From the NCBI GenBank assembly GCA_015067895.1, contig SVLP01000025.1, forward strand, positions 1 to 38,326: a stretch of 38,326 bases of DNA, in the 5' to 3' direction. The translations under genes and the position numbers were made by a program. Shown here piece by piece: positions 14,194 through 20,996 of this stretch. This stretch comes from Oscillospiraceae bacterium (lineage in GTDB: Bacteria > Bacillota_A > Clostridia > Oscillospirales > Oscillospiraceae). The first letter of the stretch is position 1, and each line of letters begins with the position of its first letter. The notes below the pieces were generated by a model. That model searched no databases. It worked only from the letters and a program-made list of their open reading frames with translations, and was not told the DNA's origin.

Positions 14194-15767
14194 TTAGAAT
14201 CAGAGACATCACCCTGCCGCCCCAGCACAGCGTCAGCCAGCTGAGCTTCGAGGCGGCTCAGCTCCTGCGGGTCAGCAATTCCACGATCCGCAAGGTCAAA
14301 ATCGTAAAACGATCCATCGACGCCCGGAAAAAGCCGGACGTGAAATACAACTACACCATCGACGTCCAGGTCAGCGGCAACGAGGAGAAGATCCTCCGCA
14401 ATTCCCGCTGCAAAAAGGCCTCCATCGCCCCCTGGACCAGCTATAAGGTCAAGCCCATGCGCAATCCCGATGCGAAGCGGCCCGTGGTCGTGGGCTTCGG
14501 CCCGGCGGGCATGTTCGCCGCCCTTGTCCTCGCCATGGCGGGAGCCCGTCCCATCGTTCTGGAGCGGGGCGACGATGCTGAGACCCGCCACGAGAAGGTG
14601 CAGAAATTCTGGCAGACCGGCGAGCTTGACCCCCGCAGCAACGTCCAGTTCGGCGAGGGCGGCGCGGGCACCTTCTCCGACGGCAAGCTGGGCACCGGCG
14701 TGAACAATCCCCGGATCCCCTGGGTGCTGGAGCAGTTCGTGCTGGCGGGCGCCCAGGAGGACATCCTCTACGACGCCAAGCCCCACGTGGGCACCGATGT
14801 GCTGCTGACCGTCGTCCAGAACCTTCGTAACAAGATCATTTCCCTGGGCGGCGAGGTGCACTTCAACGCCCAGGTCACCGGCCTGAAAACGGACAATGGC
14901 CGCATCACCGGCGTGGAGCTGATGGACGGCACCGTCATCGACTGCGATAACGTGATCCTGGCCATCGGCCACAGCGCCCGGGACACCTTCCGGATGCTGG
15001 AAGCCATGGGCGTTCCCATGGAGCCCAAGCCCTTCTCCATGGGCGTGCGCATCGAGCACAGGCAGTCCATGGTGGATCTGGCCCAGTATGGCCACCTGAA
15101 TCCCCATCTGCCCCCTGCTGACTACAAGCTGGTCAGCCATCAGGAGGATGCCACCGTCTACACCTTCTGTATGTGTCCCGGCGGCTACGTGGTGGCCGCA
15201 GCCAGCGAGGAGGGCGGCGTGGTCACCAACGGCATGAGCTTCTCTGACCGCGCAGGCGAAAACGCCAACGCGGCGGTGCTGGTCACCGTCAATCCCAGGG
15301 ACTTCCCCTACCCCGGTGCCCTGGGCGGCGTTGTCTGGCAGCGGGAGATCGAGGAAAAGGCTTATCAGGTCTCCGGCGGCTATCGTGCCCCCGCCCAGCG
15401 GTTCGGCGATTTCCTGGAGGGCAGGCCCTCCACCGGCCCCGGCAAAGTCCGTCCCACCTATCTGCCCGGTGTCCACTGGTGCGACCTGCATGAGGTGCTC
15501 CCCGAGCGGATCACCACCGCTTTGAAGGCGGGCATCACCGATCTGGATCGCAGACTCAAGGGCTTCGCCTCCCCCGACGCGGTGCTCACCGGCCCCGAGA
15601 CCCGGAGCTCCTCCCCTGTCCGGATCCTTCGCGATGCCGGGGGACAGTCCCAGCTTTTGGGCCTCTATCCCGCCGGTGAGGGTGCGGGCTACGCAGGCGG
15701 CATCATGTCCGCCGCCGTGGACGGCATGGAGGCCGCCGAGGCCGTGCTGAAGGCCATGCAGGAATGA
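14190..15767 (+). CDS. FAD-dependent dehydrogenase of the COG2509 type
   Basis: 525 residues. The start ATG 14190 overlaps the upstream TGA (ATGA) and has GGAAAGGAA before it; longer in-frame starts lie inside the previous gene. An N-terminal alpha/beta domain (1-90, I-R-D-I-T-L-P at the very start) precedes the FAD fold (V-V-V-G-F-G-P-A-G-M-F-A-A, about 99-111) and conserved blocks N-V-Q-F-G-E-G-G-A-G-T-F-S-D-G-K-L, P-H-V-G-T-D and G-A-G-Y-A-G-G-I-M-S-A-A-V-D-G near the end. The family is widespread in Firmicutes, usually described as an uncharacterised FAD-utilising dehydrogenase. No signal peptide; cytosolic. Translational coupling to the BaiN-like gene suggests the two are made together; the substrate is unknown. 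Confidence 0.88.
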   Translation: MIRIRDITLPPQHSVSQLSFEAAQLLRVSNSTIRKVKIVKRSIDARKKPDVKYNYTIDVQVSGNEEKILRNSRCKKASIAPWTSYKVKPMRNPDAKRPVVVGFGPAGMFAALVLAMAGARPIVLERGDDAETRHEKVQKFWQTGELDPRSNVQFGEGGAGTFSDGKLGTGVNNPRIPWVLEQFVLAGAQEDILYDAKPHVGTDVLLTVVQNLRNKIISLGGEVHFNAQVTGLKTDNGRITGVELMDGTVIDCDNVILAIGHSARDTFRMLEAMGVPMEPKPFSMGVRIEHRQSMVDLAQYGHLNPHLPPADYKLVSHQEDATVYTFCMCPGGYVVAAASEEGGVVTNGMSFSDRAGENANAAVLVTVNPRDFPYPGALGGVVWQREIEEKAYQVSGGYRAPAQRFGDFLEGRPSTGPGKVRPTYLPGVHWCDLHEVLPERITTALKAGITDLDRRLKGFASPDAVLTGPETRSSSPVRILRDAGGQSQLLGLYPAGEGAGYAGGIMSAAVDGMEAAEAVLKAMQE

Positions 15768-16834
15768 ATAGAATGCGACGACTGCTTTTGCCGCTGCTTC
15801 TGGCATTCACGCTGGCACTTCCCGTATCCGCCAGTGGGTGTCCCCACGACTATGTGGAGCAGGTTCTGGAGCCCACCTGTGTGGAGGATGGGATCTCCTG
15901 GCTGGAATGCATCCTCTGCGGCGATCTCCAGAGCTTTCAGCCCATCCCCTCCCTGGGACACACCTTCGGAGAATGGTATGTGCTGACGGAGCCGGACTGC
16001 ACCCGTGAGGGCGTCGAGGCCCGGGACTGTGTGGTCTGCGGTGCCCGGGAGGAGTCTCCCCTGCCCCATCTGGGCCACGAATACGTGGTGGAGGTCATGG
16101 AGCCGACCTGCACCGCCCGGGGCTATACCAGTCACTACTGTCCCGGCTGCGGCGACCGGTTCCGCACCGATTACACCGACCCTCTGGGCCACCGCTATGA
16201 CGGCGGCGTCATCACCAAGGAGCCCACCCTGACCGCCATGGGCCGCATCCTCTACACCTGCATCGGCTGTGGGGACACCTATCAGGAGATGATCCCCATG
16301 CTGACCAATCCCTTCGCCGACATCGACGACCAGGCCTACTACTTCTCCCCCGTCCTCTGGGCGGTGAACGCGGGCATCACCTCCGGCATCGACGAGACCC
16401 ACTTCGGCCCCGACGGCATCTGCAACCGGGCTCAGGTGGTTACCTTCCTATGGCGCGCCGCCGGGAAGCCCGCGTCCGAAATCGAAAATCCCTTCGCGGA
16501 CGTGCCCCGGGGCAGCTTCTATGAGCAGGCGGTGCTCTGGGCCTTTGCGTCCGGCATCACCACCGGCACGGATGGGAGCCATTTCTCCCCAAATGCCCCC
16601 TGCAGCCGGGCGCAGGTGGTCACCTTCCTCCACCGGTTCCGGGGCTGCCCTGAGCCCACTGTCACCGCCGCCTTCCCGGATGTGCCAAAGGGGAGCTTTT
16701 ACCACGATGCCGTCCTCTGGGCCGCCCAGAGGGAGATCACCGTGGGCATGGACGGCGGGTATTTCCGCCCGGAGCAGCCATGCAGCCGGGCCCAGATCGT
16801 CACGTTTCTATACCGGGATGAAAAGAATCCTTAA
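15764..16834 (+). CDS. Secreted Cys-motif repeat protein with three SLH domains
   Basis: 356 residues; ATG 15764 overlaps the upstream TGA by four bases. Signal peptide (1-24, M-N-R-M-R-R then a leucine-rich core, V-S-A-S-G). Residues about 26-180 are four repeats of the pattern H-x(n)-E-P-T/D-C-x3-G-x5-C-x2-C-G-x(n)-P-x-L-G-H. The fourth has P-T-L in place of P-T-C, so it lacks one cysteine. Residues about 182-356 are three SLH repeats (L-W-A-V-N-A-G-I-T-S-G and C-N-R-A-Q-V-V-T-F-L type). The same Cys repeat flanks the LRR domain of the protein at 7274. The motif may bind metal or form disulfides on the cell surface; nothing more specific can be said. Its place in an operon with cytosolic flavoproteins is unusual. 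Confidence 0.87.
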   Translation: MNRMRRLLLPLLLAFTLALPVSASGCPHDYVEQVLEPTCVEDGISWLECILCGDLQSFQPIPSLGHTFGEWYVLTEPDCTREGVEARDCVVCGAREESPLPHLGHEYVVEVMEPTCTARGYTSHYCPGCGDRFRTDYTDPLGHRYDGGVITKEPTLTAMGRILYTCIGCGDTYQEMIPMLTNPFADIDDQAYYFSPVLWAVNAGITSGIDETHFGPDGICNRAQVVTFLWRAAGKPASEIENPFADVPRGSFYEQAVLWAFASGITTGTDGSHFSPNAPCSRAQVVTFLHRFRGCPEPTVTAAFPDVPKGSFYHDAVLWAAQREITVGMDGGYFRPEQPCSRAQIVTFLYRDEKNP

Positions 16835-16846
16835 GGAGGTTTCCTT

Positions 16847-17458
16847 ATGAACCATCGAGACCAGCTCCACACCGGAGCCATCTATTTCCCCAATGATCCC
16901 AGCATCATGGAAGATCAGATCAAATACCTTGACCGGCTCTATGACTTCAACCAGACCCGGCCCACGGAGCTTGGCAAGCGGGAGAAGCTGCTGAAGAAGA
17001 TGTTCGCCGAGATTGGGGAAGGCTGCTACATCGAGCCGCCCCTGCACGCCAACATGGGCGGCCATCACGTCCACTTCGGCAAGAACATCTACGCCAACTT
17101 CGGCCTGACCCTGGTGGATGACACCCACATCTATGTGGGCGACTACACCATGTTCGGCCCCCATGTGACCGTGGCCACGGCGGGCCATCCCATTGAACCC
17201 AGCCTGCGGGAGCGGGGCCTGCAGTACAACATGCCCGTGCGCATCGGAAAAAACTGCTGGATCGGCGCGGGAGCCATCATCCTGCCCGGCGTCACCATCG
17301 GCAACAATGTGGTCATCGGCGCGGGCAGCGTGGTGACGAAGGATATTCCCGACAATGTGGTGGCCGTGGGCAACCCCTGCCGGGTGCTCCGGGAGGTCGG
17401 TGAGCACGACCGGGTCTACTATTATAAAGACCGGAAGATCGATTGGGAGACGGTATGA
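16847..17458 (+). CDS. Maltose/galactoside O-acetyltransferase-like hexapeptide protein
   Basis: 203 residues. ATG 16847 has a strong AAGGAGGT 6 bases upstream and lies 12 bases after the SLH gene. An N-terminal helical cap (M-x-x-Q-I-K-Y-L-D-R-L-Y-D-F-N-Q-T, as in Maa/NodL/LacA) is followed by a left-handed beta-helix of hexapeptide repeats (I-G-x-x-C-W-I-G-A-G-A-I-I-L-P-G-V-T-I-G). The probable catalytic histidine is H114 in T-A-G-H-P-I. Such trimers transfer acetyl from acetyl-CoA to a sugar hydroxyl. With an SLH gene before it and a membrane protein after it, the acceptor could be an envelope sugar, but housekeeping sugar acetylation is equally possible. The stop overlaps the next start by four bases. 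Confidence 0.9.
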   Translation: MNHRDQLHTGAIYFPNDPSIMEDQIKYLDRLYDFNQTRPTELGKREKLLKKMFAEIGEGCYIEPPLHANMGGHHVHFGKNIYANFGLTLVDDTHIYVGDYTMFGPHVTVATAGHPIEPSLRERGLQYNMPVRIGKNCWIGAGAIILPGVTIGNNVVIGAGSVVTKDIPDNVVAVGNPCRVLREVGEHDRVYYYKDRKIDWETV

Positions 17459-18768
17459 GAAAGCTCTTTGATTGGAACCGCTCCAGAGTGGTGCTCTGGG
17501 GCCTGTGCGGCGGTCTCTTTGGGCTGATGCTGGTGCTGAACATCCTGACGCCCTATATCTGCGATGATTTTACTTACCGGCTGAATTTCCTGACGAAGGA
17601 GCCTTTGGGTTCTTTCTTCGAGATTTTTCCCAGCATGTACGCCCACAGCTACAAGATGAACGGGCGGCTGATCTCCCACGGTCTGGCCCAGGTGTTCATG
17701 CTGCTGCCGCCCCTGGTCTTCGACATCTGCAACGCCGCCGTGTTCGCGGGGACGCTGTATCTTGCCAACCGGCTCTGCGGCAGGGAACCCAATGCCCTGC
17801 TGCTGATGGGCAGCTTCTGCCTGCTCTGGCTGCTGATGCCTGTGTTCGGACAGGTGGTGCTGTGGCAGGTGGGTGCCATCAACTATTTCTGGTCGCTGAC
17901 CGCGCTGCTGCTGTTCATCGCACCGGAGCTGCTGCGGTTCCTGGAGAGGCGGGAGCTCCTGCACAGGAAATGGCATTGGGTCGTCTTCTGTGTCTATGGC
18001 TTTTTCTTTGGCTGGTACAATGAGATCGCGTCCTTCGTGGGCATCTGTATGATCCCCTGTCTGATCGTGCTGGGGCTGTGGCTGAACAGGGACAAATTCC
18101 AGCCCCACCGGCTGCTGCCCGTTCTCTTCGCGGTACTGGGCTACCTTGTTATGCTCTCCATGCCCGCCCAGGCCGCCAACAAGAGCGGCGGGCTGACCTG
18201 GGAGCTTATCACCACTCGATTTGACAACTGCGCGACCATGCTCATGGATCAGTGCGGATCGCTGCTGCTGCTCATCGCTTTGCTGAACTCCTGGATCCCC
18301 CTTGCCAGGATCCCCCTGAAGAAGTGGCTCTGTGCCGACCTGCTGGCTCTGGCGGGCGTATGTGCAAATTTTATGCCCATCGCCGCCAGCTACTACCCCG
18401 AGCGGTGCATGTGCACCACGGTGCTGCTGCTGGTAATGGCCATCGTGATGCTGACCGGGGAGCTGATGAAGACGAAGGGCTTCCCCGTCATCGCAGCCTG
18501 CGCGGCCTTCCTGATCCTGCTGACCATCCCCCACGGTCTGCGGGGGTGCCGGGATATCGTATCCTGCCACCGCCAGCACGTTCAGCGGGAGCATACCATC
18601 GCCGCCGCAGTGGAACAGGGCGAGACCCAAGTGACCGCAAACGTGGTCATTCCCCAGACGACCTGGAGCGGCTACTGGGGACTGCGGGATCTGGTCGATG
18701 ATCCGGAGACCTGGCCCAATCACTCCATGGCACTGTACTATGGGGTCGACGCCCTCATCGGAGAATAA
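17455..18768 (+). CDS. Multi-pass membrane protein, DUF6056-like
   Basis: 437 residues, with about ten hydrophobic segments starting at residue 13 (V-L-W-G-L-C-G-G-L-F-G-L). The ATG at 17455 overlaps the upstream TGA; the alternative TTG at 17443 is inside the acetyltransferase gene. The first outside loop holds C-D-D-F-T-Y-R, then K-M-N-G-R-L-I-S-H-G, followed by L-W-Q-V-G-A-I-N-Y-F-W-S and F-F-F-G-W-Y-N-E; these blocks fit the DUF6056 family, which resembles polytopic glycan-modifying or glycosyltransferase-C-like proteins. Acidic residues in the first outer loop would suit a lipid-linked sugar transfer role, which is inference. It is the last gene of the operon; a strong terminator follows at 18771. 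Confidence 0.8.
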   Translation: MRKLFDWNRSRVVLWGLCGGLFGLMLVLNILTPYICDDFTYRLNFLTKEPLGSFFEIFPSMYAHSYKMNGRLISHGLAQVFMLLPPLVFDICNAAVFAGTLYLANRLCGREPNALLLMGSFCLLWLLMPVFGQVVLWQVGAINYFWSLTALLLFIAPELLRFLERRELLHRKWHWVVFCVYGFFFGWYNEIASFVGICMIPCLIVLGLWLNRDKFQPHRLLPVLFAVLGYLVMLSMPAQAANKSGGLTWELITTRFDNCATMLMDQCGSLLLLIALLNSWIPLARIPLKKWLCADLLALAGVCANFMPIAASYYPERCMCTTVLLLVMAIVMLTGELMKTKGFPVIAACAAFLILLTIPHGLRGCRDIVSCHRQHVQREHTIAAAVEQGETQVTANVVIPQTTWSGYWGLRDLVDDPETWPNHSMALYYGVDALIGE

Positions 18769-18770
18769 GG

Positions 18771-18802
18771 AACAGGCGACGGATGATCGTCGCCTGTTTT
18801 TT
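18771..18802 (+). terminator. Terminator of the flavoprotein/SLH operon
   Basis: A 10-bp perfect stem (AACAGGCGAC 18771-18780 with 18789-18798) with an 8-base loop and TTTTTT (18797-18802). Confidence 0.92.
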
Positions 18803-18857
18803 GTAAGTTATGTCAAAATTTGCTGTGCATTTTCGGCTGTGCCTTTGGCTTTTTCCC

Positions 18858-18886
18858 TTGCGAACAGAAGGTTTTTGCGGTATAGT
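18858..18886 (+). promoter_or_regulatory. Sigma-A promoter of the GH79-like gene
   Basis: TTGCGA (18858-18863), 17 bases, TATAGT (18881-18886). Transcription would begin near 18893, with the inverted repeat at 18904-18924 in the leader. Confidence 0.65.
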
Positions 18887-18903
18887 ATACAGGTAAAGGT
18901 GTT

Positions 18904-18924
18904 TTGTCCCCGCGATGTGGACAA
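18904..18924. promoter_or_regulatory. Inverted repeat in the leader of the GH79-like gene
   Basis: TTGTCC (18904-18909) and GGACAA (18919-18924) flank a 9-base centre, about 10-30 bases after the predicted transcription start and ahead of the ribosome site. The position suits a repressor operator or a small mRNA hairpin. Confidence 0.4.
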
Positions 18925-18945
18925 GCACAAGAAAGGAGAATAACA

Positions 18946-20481
18946 ATGGCTGAATTTGTCAAACTGTCCCCCAATGAGGTCAAGTTCCTGCACGAGCAGA
19001 ACCCCGATCTGGTGAGCTACAACGTGGAGTTCGCCGAGGTCACCGGCGGTACCTTCTGGAAGGCTTACACCCCCGAGCAGATCGCCGGTACCGAGCCCTT
19101 CGTCGTCCGTCCCTCCGCTGACGGCATCGCCGCCATGTACAAGGATCTGATGCAGATGTATCCCCCCATCGACCTGTACAACCCCAAGCTGCGCAAGCTG
19201 ACCCGCGATCTGGGCACCACCTGGTGCCGCGTCTCCGGTACCTGGGCCACCAAGACCTACTACGACTTCGACGGCGAGTACGCCCCCGGTCAGGTTCCCG
19301 AGGGTTACCTGAACGTTCTGACCAAGGAGCAGTGGATCGGCGTCCTGGACTTCGTCAAGGATTGCGGCCTGAAGCTGAAGGTCTCCGTGGCCAACTGCCC
19401 CGGCCTGCACTCCGCCGAGGAGCCCTGGCCCTCCACCGAGGCTGAGAAGCTCTTCTCCTTCTCCAAGGCCTACGGTGTGCCCATCATGGCTGCCGAGTTC
19501 GCCAACGAGCCCAACATGCTCGAGGACACCGGCTTCCCCGAGGGCTACACCGCTGCCCACTACCGCCGCGACGCCGACCTGTTCGCCAAGTGGCTGAAGG
19601 AGAACTATCCTGAGTGCCTGTACGTCGGTACCTCCGACACCGGCGGCGCTGACGTCTCCTTCGGCAAGATGGGCAAGGACTCCGGCACCGGCGGCGTCGA
19701 GCAGCTGGCCCGCAACAGCGCCACCTGCGAGGAGCTGCTGAACGGTCTGGAGATGCCCCTGGACGTCTTCTCCTACCACTACTACAACGGCCTGTCTGAC
19801 CGTCTGGCCTCCGTCATGCCCGCCGGCCACTGGGATCCCAGCGAGGCCAACGGCGAGGAGTACCTGGATGTTGCCATGGCCTTCTGCCGCGCTTACATCC
19901 CCTACCGTGACAAGTACGCTCCCGGCACCGAGATGTGGGTCACCGAGTCCGGCGATGCCGGCGGCGGCGGCGACACCTGGGCTTCCACCTATCTGGATGT
20001 CCTACGTACCCTGAACGAGCTGGGCGGCTTCTCCGCTCTGACCCGCGGTGTCATCTTCCACAACACCCTGACCGCTTCCGACTACGCCTACCTGGCCCGC
20101 TTCGTCCATGATCCCCGCCCCAACTTCTTCGCTGTCAAGCTGTGGATCGACCTGATGGGCACCGACGTCTTCGCCTCCAACGAGCCCGTCCGCATGGGCG
20201 CTCACGTCTATGTCCAGTCCTACAAGGCTGACCCCACCAAGAAGTGCTACCTCATCATCAACAACTCCGAGACCGAGACCACCACCGTCGACGCCCCCAA
20301 CGACGGCCTGATCTGGACTCTGGCCGGTAAGGATGGCTTCAAGCGCGCCACCGTCATGACCCTGAACGGCCGCGACCTGGTTCTGGGCGAGAACTGGGAG
20401 CTGCCCGACCTGTCCGGAGAGCCCGTCAAGGCTGGCAAGATCGAGCTGGCCCCCATGACCTGCACCTTCCTGGTTCAGTAA
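18946..20481 (+). CDS. Cytosolic GH79-like glycoside hydrolase (beta-glucuronidase/heparanase family)
   Basis: 511 residues. ATG 18946 has AAAGGAG 7 bases upstream; the in-frame ATG at 18904 falls in the leader repeat and is unlikely. No signal peptide. A TIM-barrel clan-A layout is readable: L-G-T-T-W-C-R-V-S-G-T-W near residue 90 (compare the L-R-I-G-G-T of GH79), acid/base E188 in E-F-A-N-E-P-N, the H-Y-Y-N-G block near 278, and nucleophile E334 in W-V-T-E-S-G. A C-terminal beta-domain (about 410-511) completes the family architecture. GH79 members remove glucuronic acid or cut heparan-type glycans; here the intracellular place points to short imported oligosaccharides or glucuronides. Codon use is very strongly biased to CTG, AAG, GAG and GGC, which suggests high expression. 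No transporter gene is adjacent, so the substrate is open. Confidence 0.75.
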   Translation: MAEFVKLSPNEVKFLHEQNPDLVSYNVEFAEVTGGTFWKAYTPEQIAGTEPFVVRPSADGIAAMYKDLMQMYPPIDLYNPKLRKLTRDLGTTWCRVSGTWATKTYYDFDGEYAPGQVPEGYLNVLTKEQWIGVLDFVKDCGLKLKVSVANCPGLHSAEEPWPSTEAEKLFSFSKAYGVPIMAAEFANEPNMLEDTGFPEGYTAAHYRRDADLFAKWLKENYPECLYVGTSDTGGADVSFGKMGKDSGTGGVEQLARNSATCEELLNGLEMPLDVFSYHYYNGLSDRLASVMPAGHWDPSEANGEEYLDVAMAFCRAYIPYRDKYAPGTEMWVTESGDAGGGGDTWASTYLDVLRTLNELGGFSALTRGVIFHNTLTASDYAYLARFVHDPRPNFFAVKLWIDLMGTDVFASNEPVRMGAHVYVQSYKADPTKKCYLIINNSETETTTVDAPNDGLIWTLAGKDGFKRATVMTLNGRDLVLGENWELPDLSGEPVKAGKIELAPMTCTFLVQ

Positions 20482-20501
20482 TCCTTCTCTGCATAACGCG
20501 A

Positions 20502-20529
20502 AACGGCGCAGCCCGAGGGCTGCGCCGTT
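20502..20529 (+). terminator. Terminator of the GH79-like gene
   Basis: A 13-bp stem (20502-20514 with 20517-20529, AACGGCGCAGCCC and complement) 20 bases after the stop, with only a modest T-tract (ATTATACCTTTT). Confidence 0.78.
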
Positions 20530-20542
20530 ATTATACCTTTTC

Positions 20543-20703
20543 GTGAAGTTTGCTTCGCAAGTGAAGAGCGGCCATGCCGCAGTGAAGTATTGTGCTTCGC
20601 ACAACGCGAAGTGAAGTGTGTCGAACACGCCGAAGGCACTTCACGATGCATCGCATCACTTCACTTGCGCAGCGAACTTCACGTGCCGCAAGGCACACTT
20701 CGT
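20543..20703. repeat. Array of GTGAAG-punctuated mini-hairpins forming a large inverted repeat
   Basis: GTGAAG occurs four times in direct order (20543, 20561, 20582, 20611), then its complement CTTCAC three times (20639, 20659, 20677), plus a degenerate CTTCGT at 20698. Between these marks are small perfect or near-perfect hairpins with different stems: TTGC-TTC-GCAA (20550-20560), GCGGC-CAT-GCCGC (20568-20580), TTGTGC-TTC-GCACAA (20590-20604), GTGT-CGA-ACAC (20618-20628), GATGC-ATC-GCATC (20645-20657), a TTGC/GCGA stem (20665-20675) and GTGCC-GCAA-GGCAC (20683-20696). The block 20543-20566 is nearly the reverse complement of 20659-20682, so the whole array can fold as a branched structure. 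It lies between the GH79 terminator and the tRNA-Leu terminator and does not look coding. Confidence 0.85.
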
Positions 20704-20708
20704 TCATG

Positions 20709-20737
20709 AAAAAAAGGACTTCCGTTTGGAAGTCCTT
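20709..20737 (-). terminator. Terminator of the tRNA-Leu transcript
   Basis: On the minus strand a 10-bp stem (20737-20728 with 20723-20714, AAGGACTTCC and complement) with a 4-base loop is followed by a T-run through 20709. It lies just past the CCA end of the tRNA. Confidence 0.9.
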
Positions 20738-20745
20738 CTTTTTCA

Positions 20746-20833
20746 TGGTGCGCGAGGGGGGAGTCGAACCCCCACGCCCGGAATGAGCACTAGAACCTGA
20801 ATCTAGCGAGTCTACCAATTCCACCACTCGCGC
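20746..20833 (-). tRNA. tRNA-Leu (anticodon CAG)
   Basis: A class II tRNA of 88 bases including an encoded CCA (complement at 20746-20748). The acceptor stem is GCGCGAG (20833-20827) with CTCGCGC (20756-20750), and the discriminator is A. The anticodon stem CTAGA/TCTAG encloses the loop TTCAGGT with anticodon CAG at 20799-20797. The long variable arm and the GTTCGACTC T-loop are present. Confidence 0.96.
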
Positions 20834-20873
20834 ATATTTCGTTTGTCGTGGGCTGTGCCCTGACGACTGCTAC

Positions 20874-20902
20874 ATATTATCACGCCGTTCCCGATTTGTC
20901 AA
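20874..20902 (-). promoter_or_regulatory. Promoter of the tRNA-Leu gene
   Basis: On the minus strand a perfect TTGACA (20902-20897), 17 bases, then TAATAT (20879-20874). It is about 41 bases upstream of the mature 5' end. Confidence 0.87.
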
Positions 20903-20957
20903 CACCCAATTTCACTTTTTTTCATTTTTCTTCCGTCTTTTCTTTTGCCGCGAAATC

Positions 20958-20966
20958 TGCTATACT
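20958..20966 (+). promoter_or_regulatory. Extended -10 promoter of the YgiQ operon
   Basis: TGCTATACT (TG-N-TATACT) 30 bases upstream of ATG 20997. The -35 position is T-rich (TTTTCT) without a good match. Confidence 0.6.
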
Positions 20967-20996
20967 AAACAAAATATACCCTACTGGAGGTTCGTT

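Noticed and set aside
14124..15806. Long minus-strand frame opposite the COG2509 gene (similar ones at 24515-26476 and 27206-28702)
   Set aside because: All are shadows of well-supported genes with conserved catalytic motifs on the plus strand.
20543..20703. Mini-hairpin array considered as a CRISPR
   Set aside because: The constant marks are only 6 bases, change orientation halfway, and the intervals are self-complementary hairpins of unequal length. There are no cas genes.
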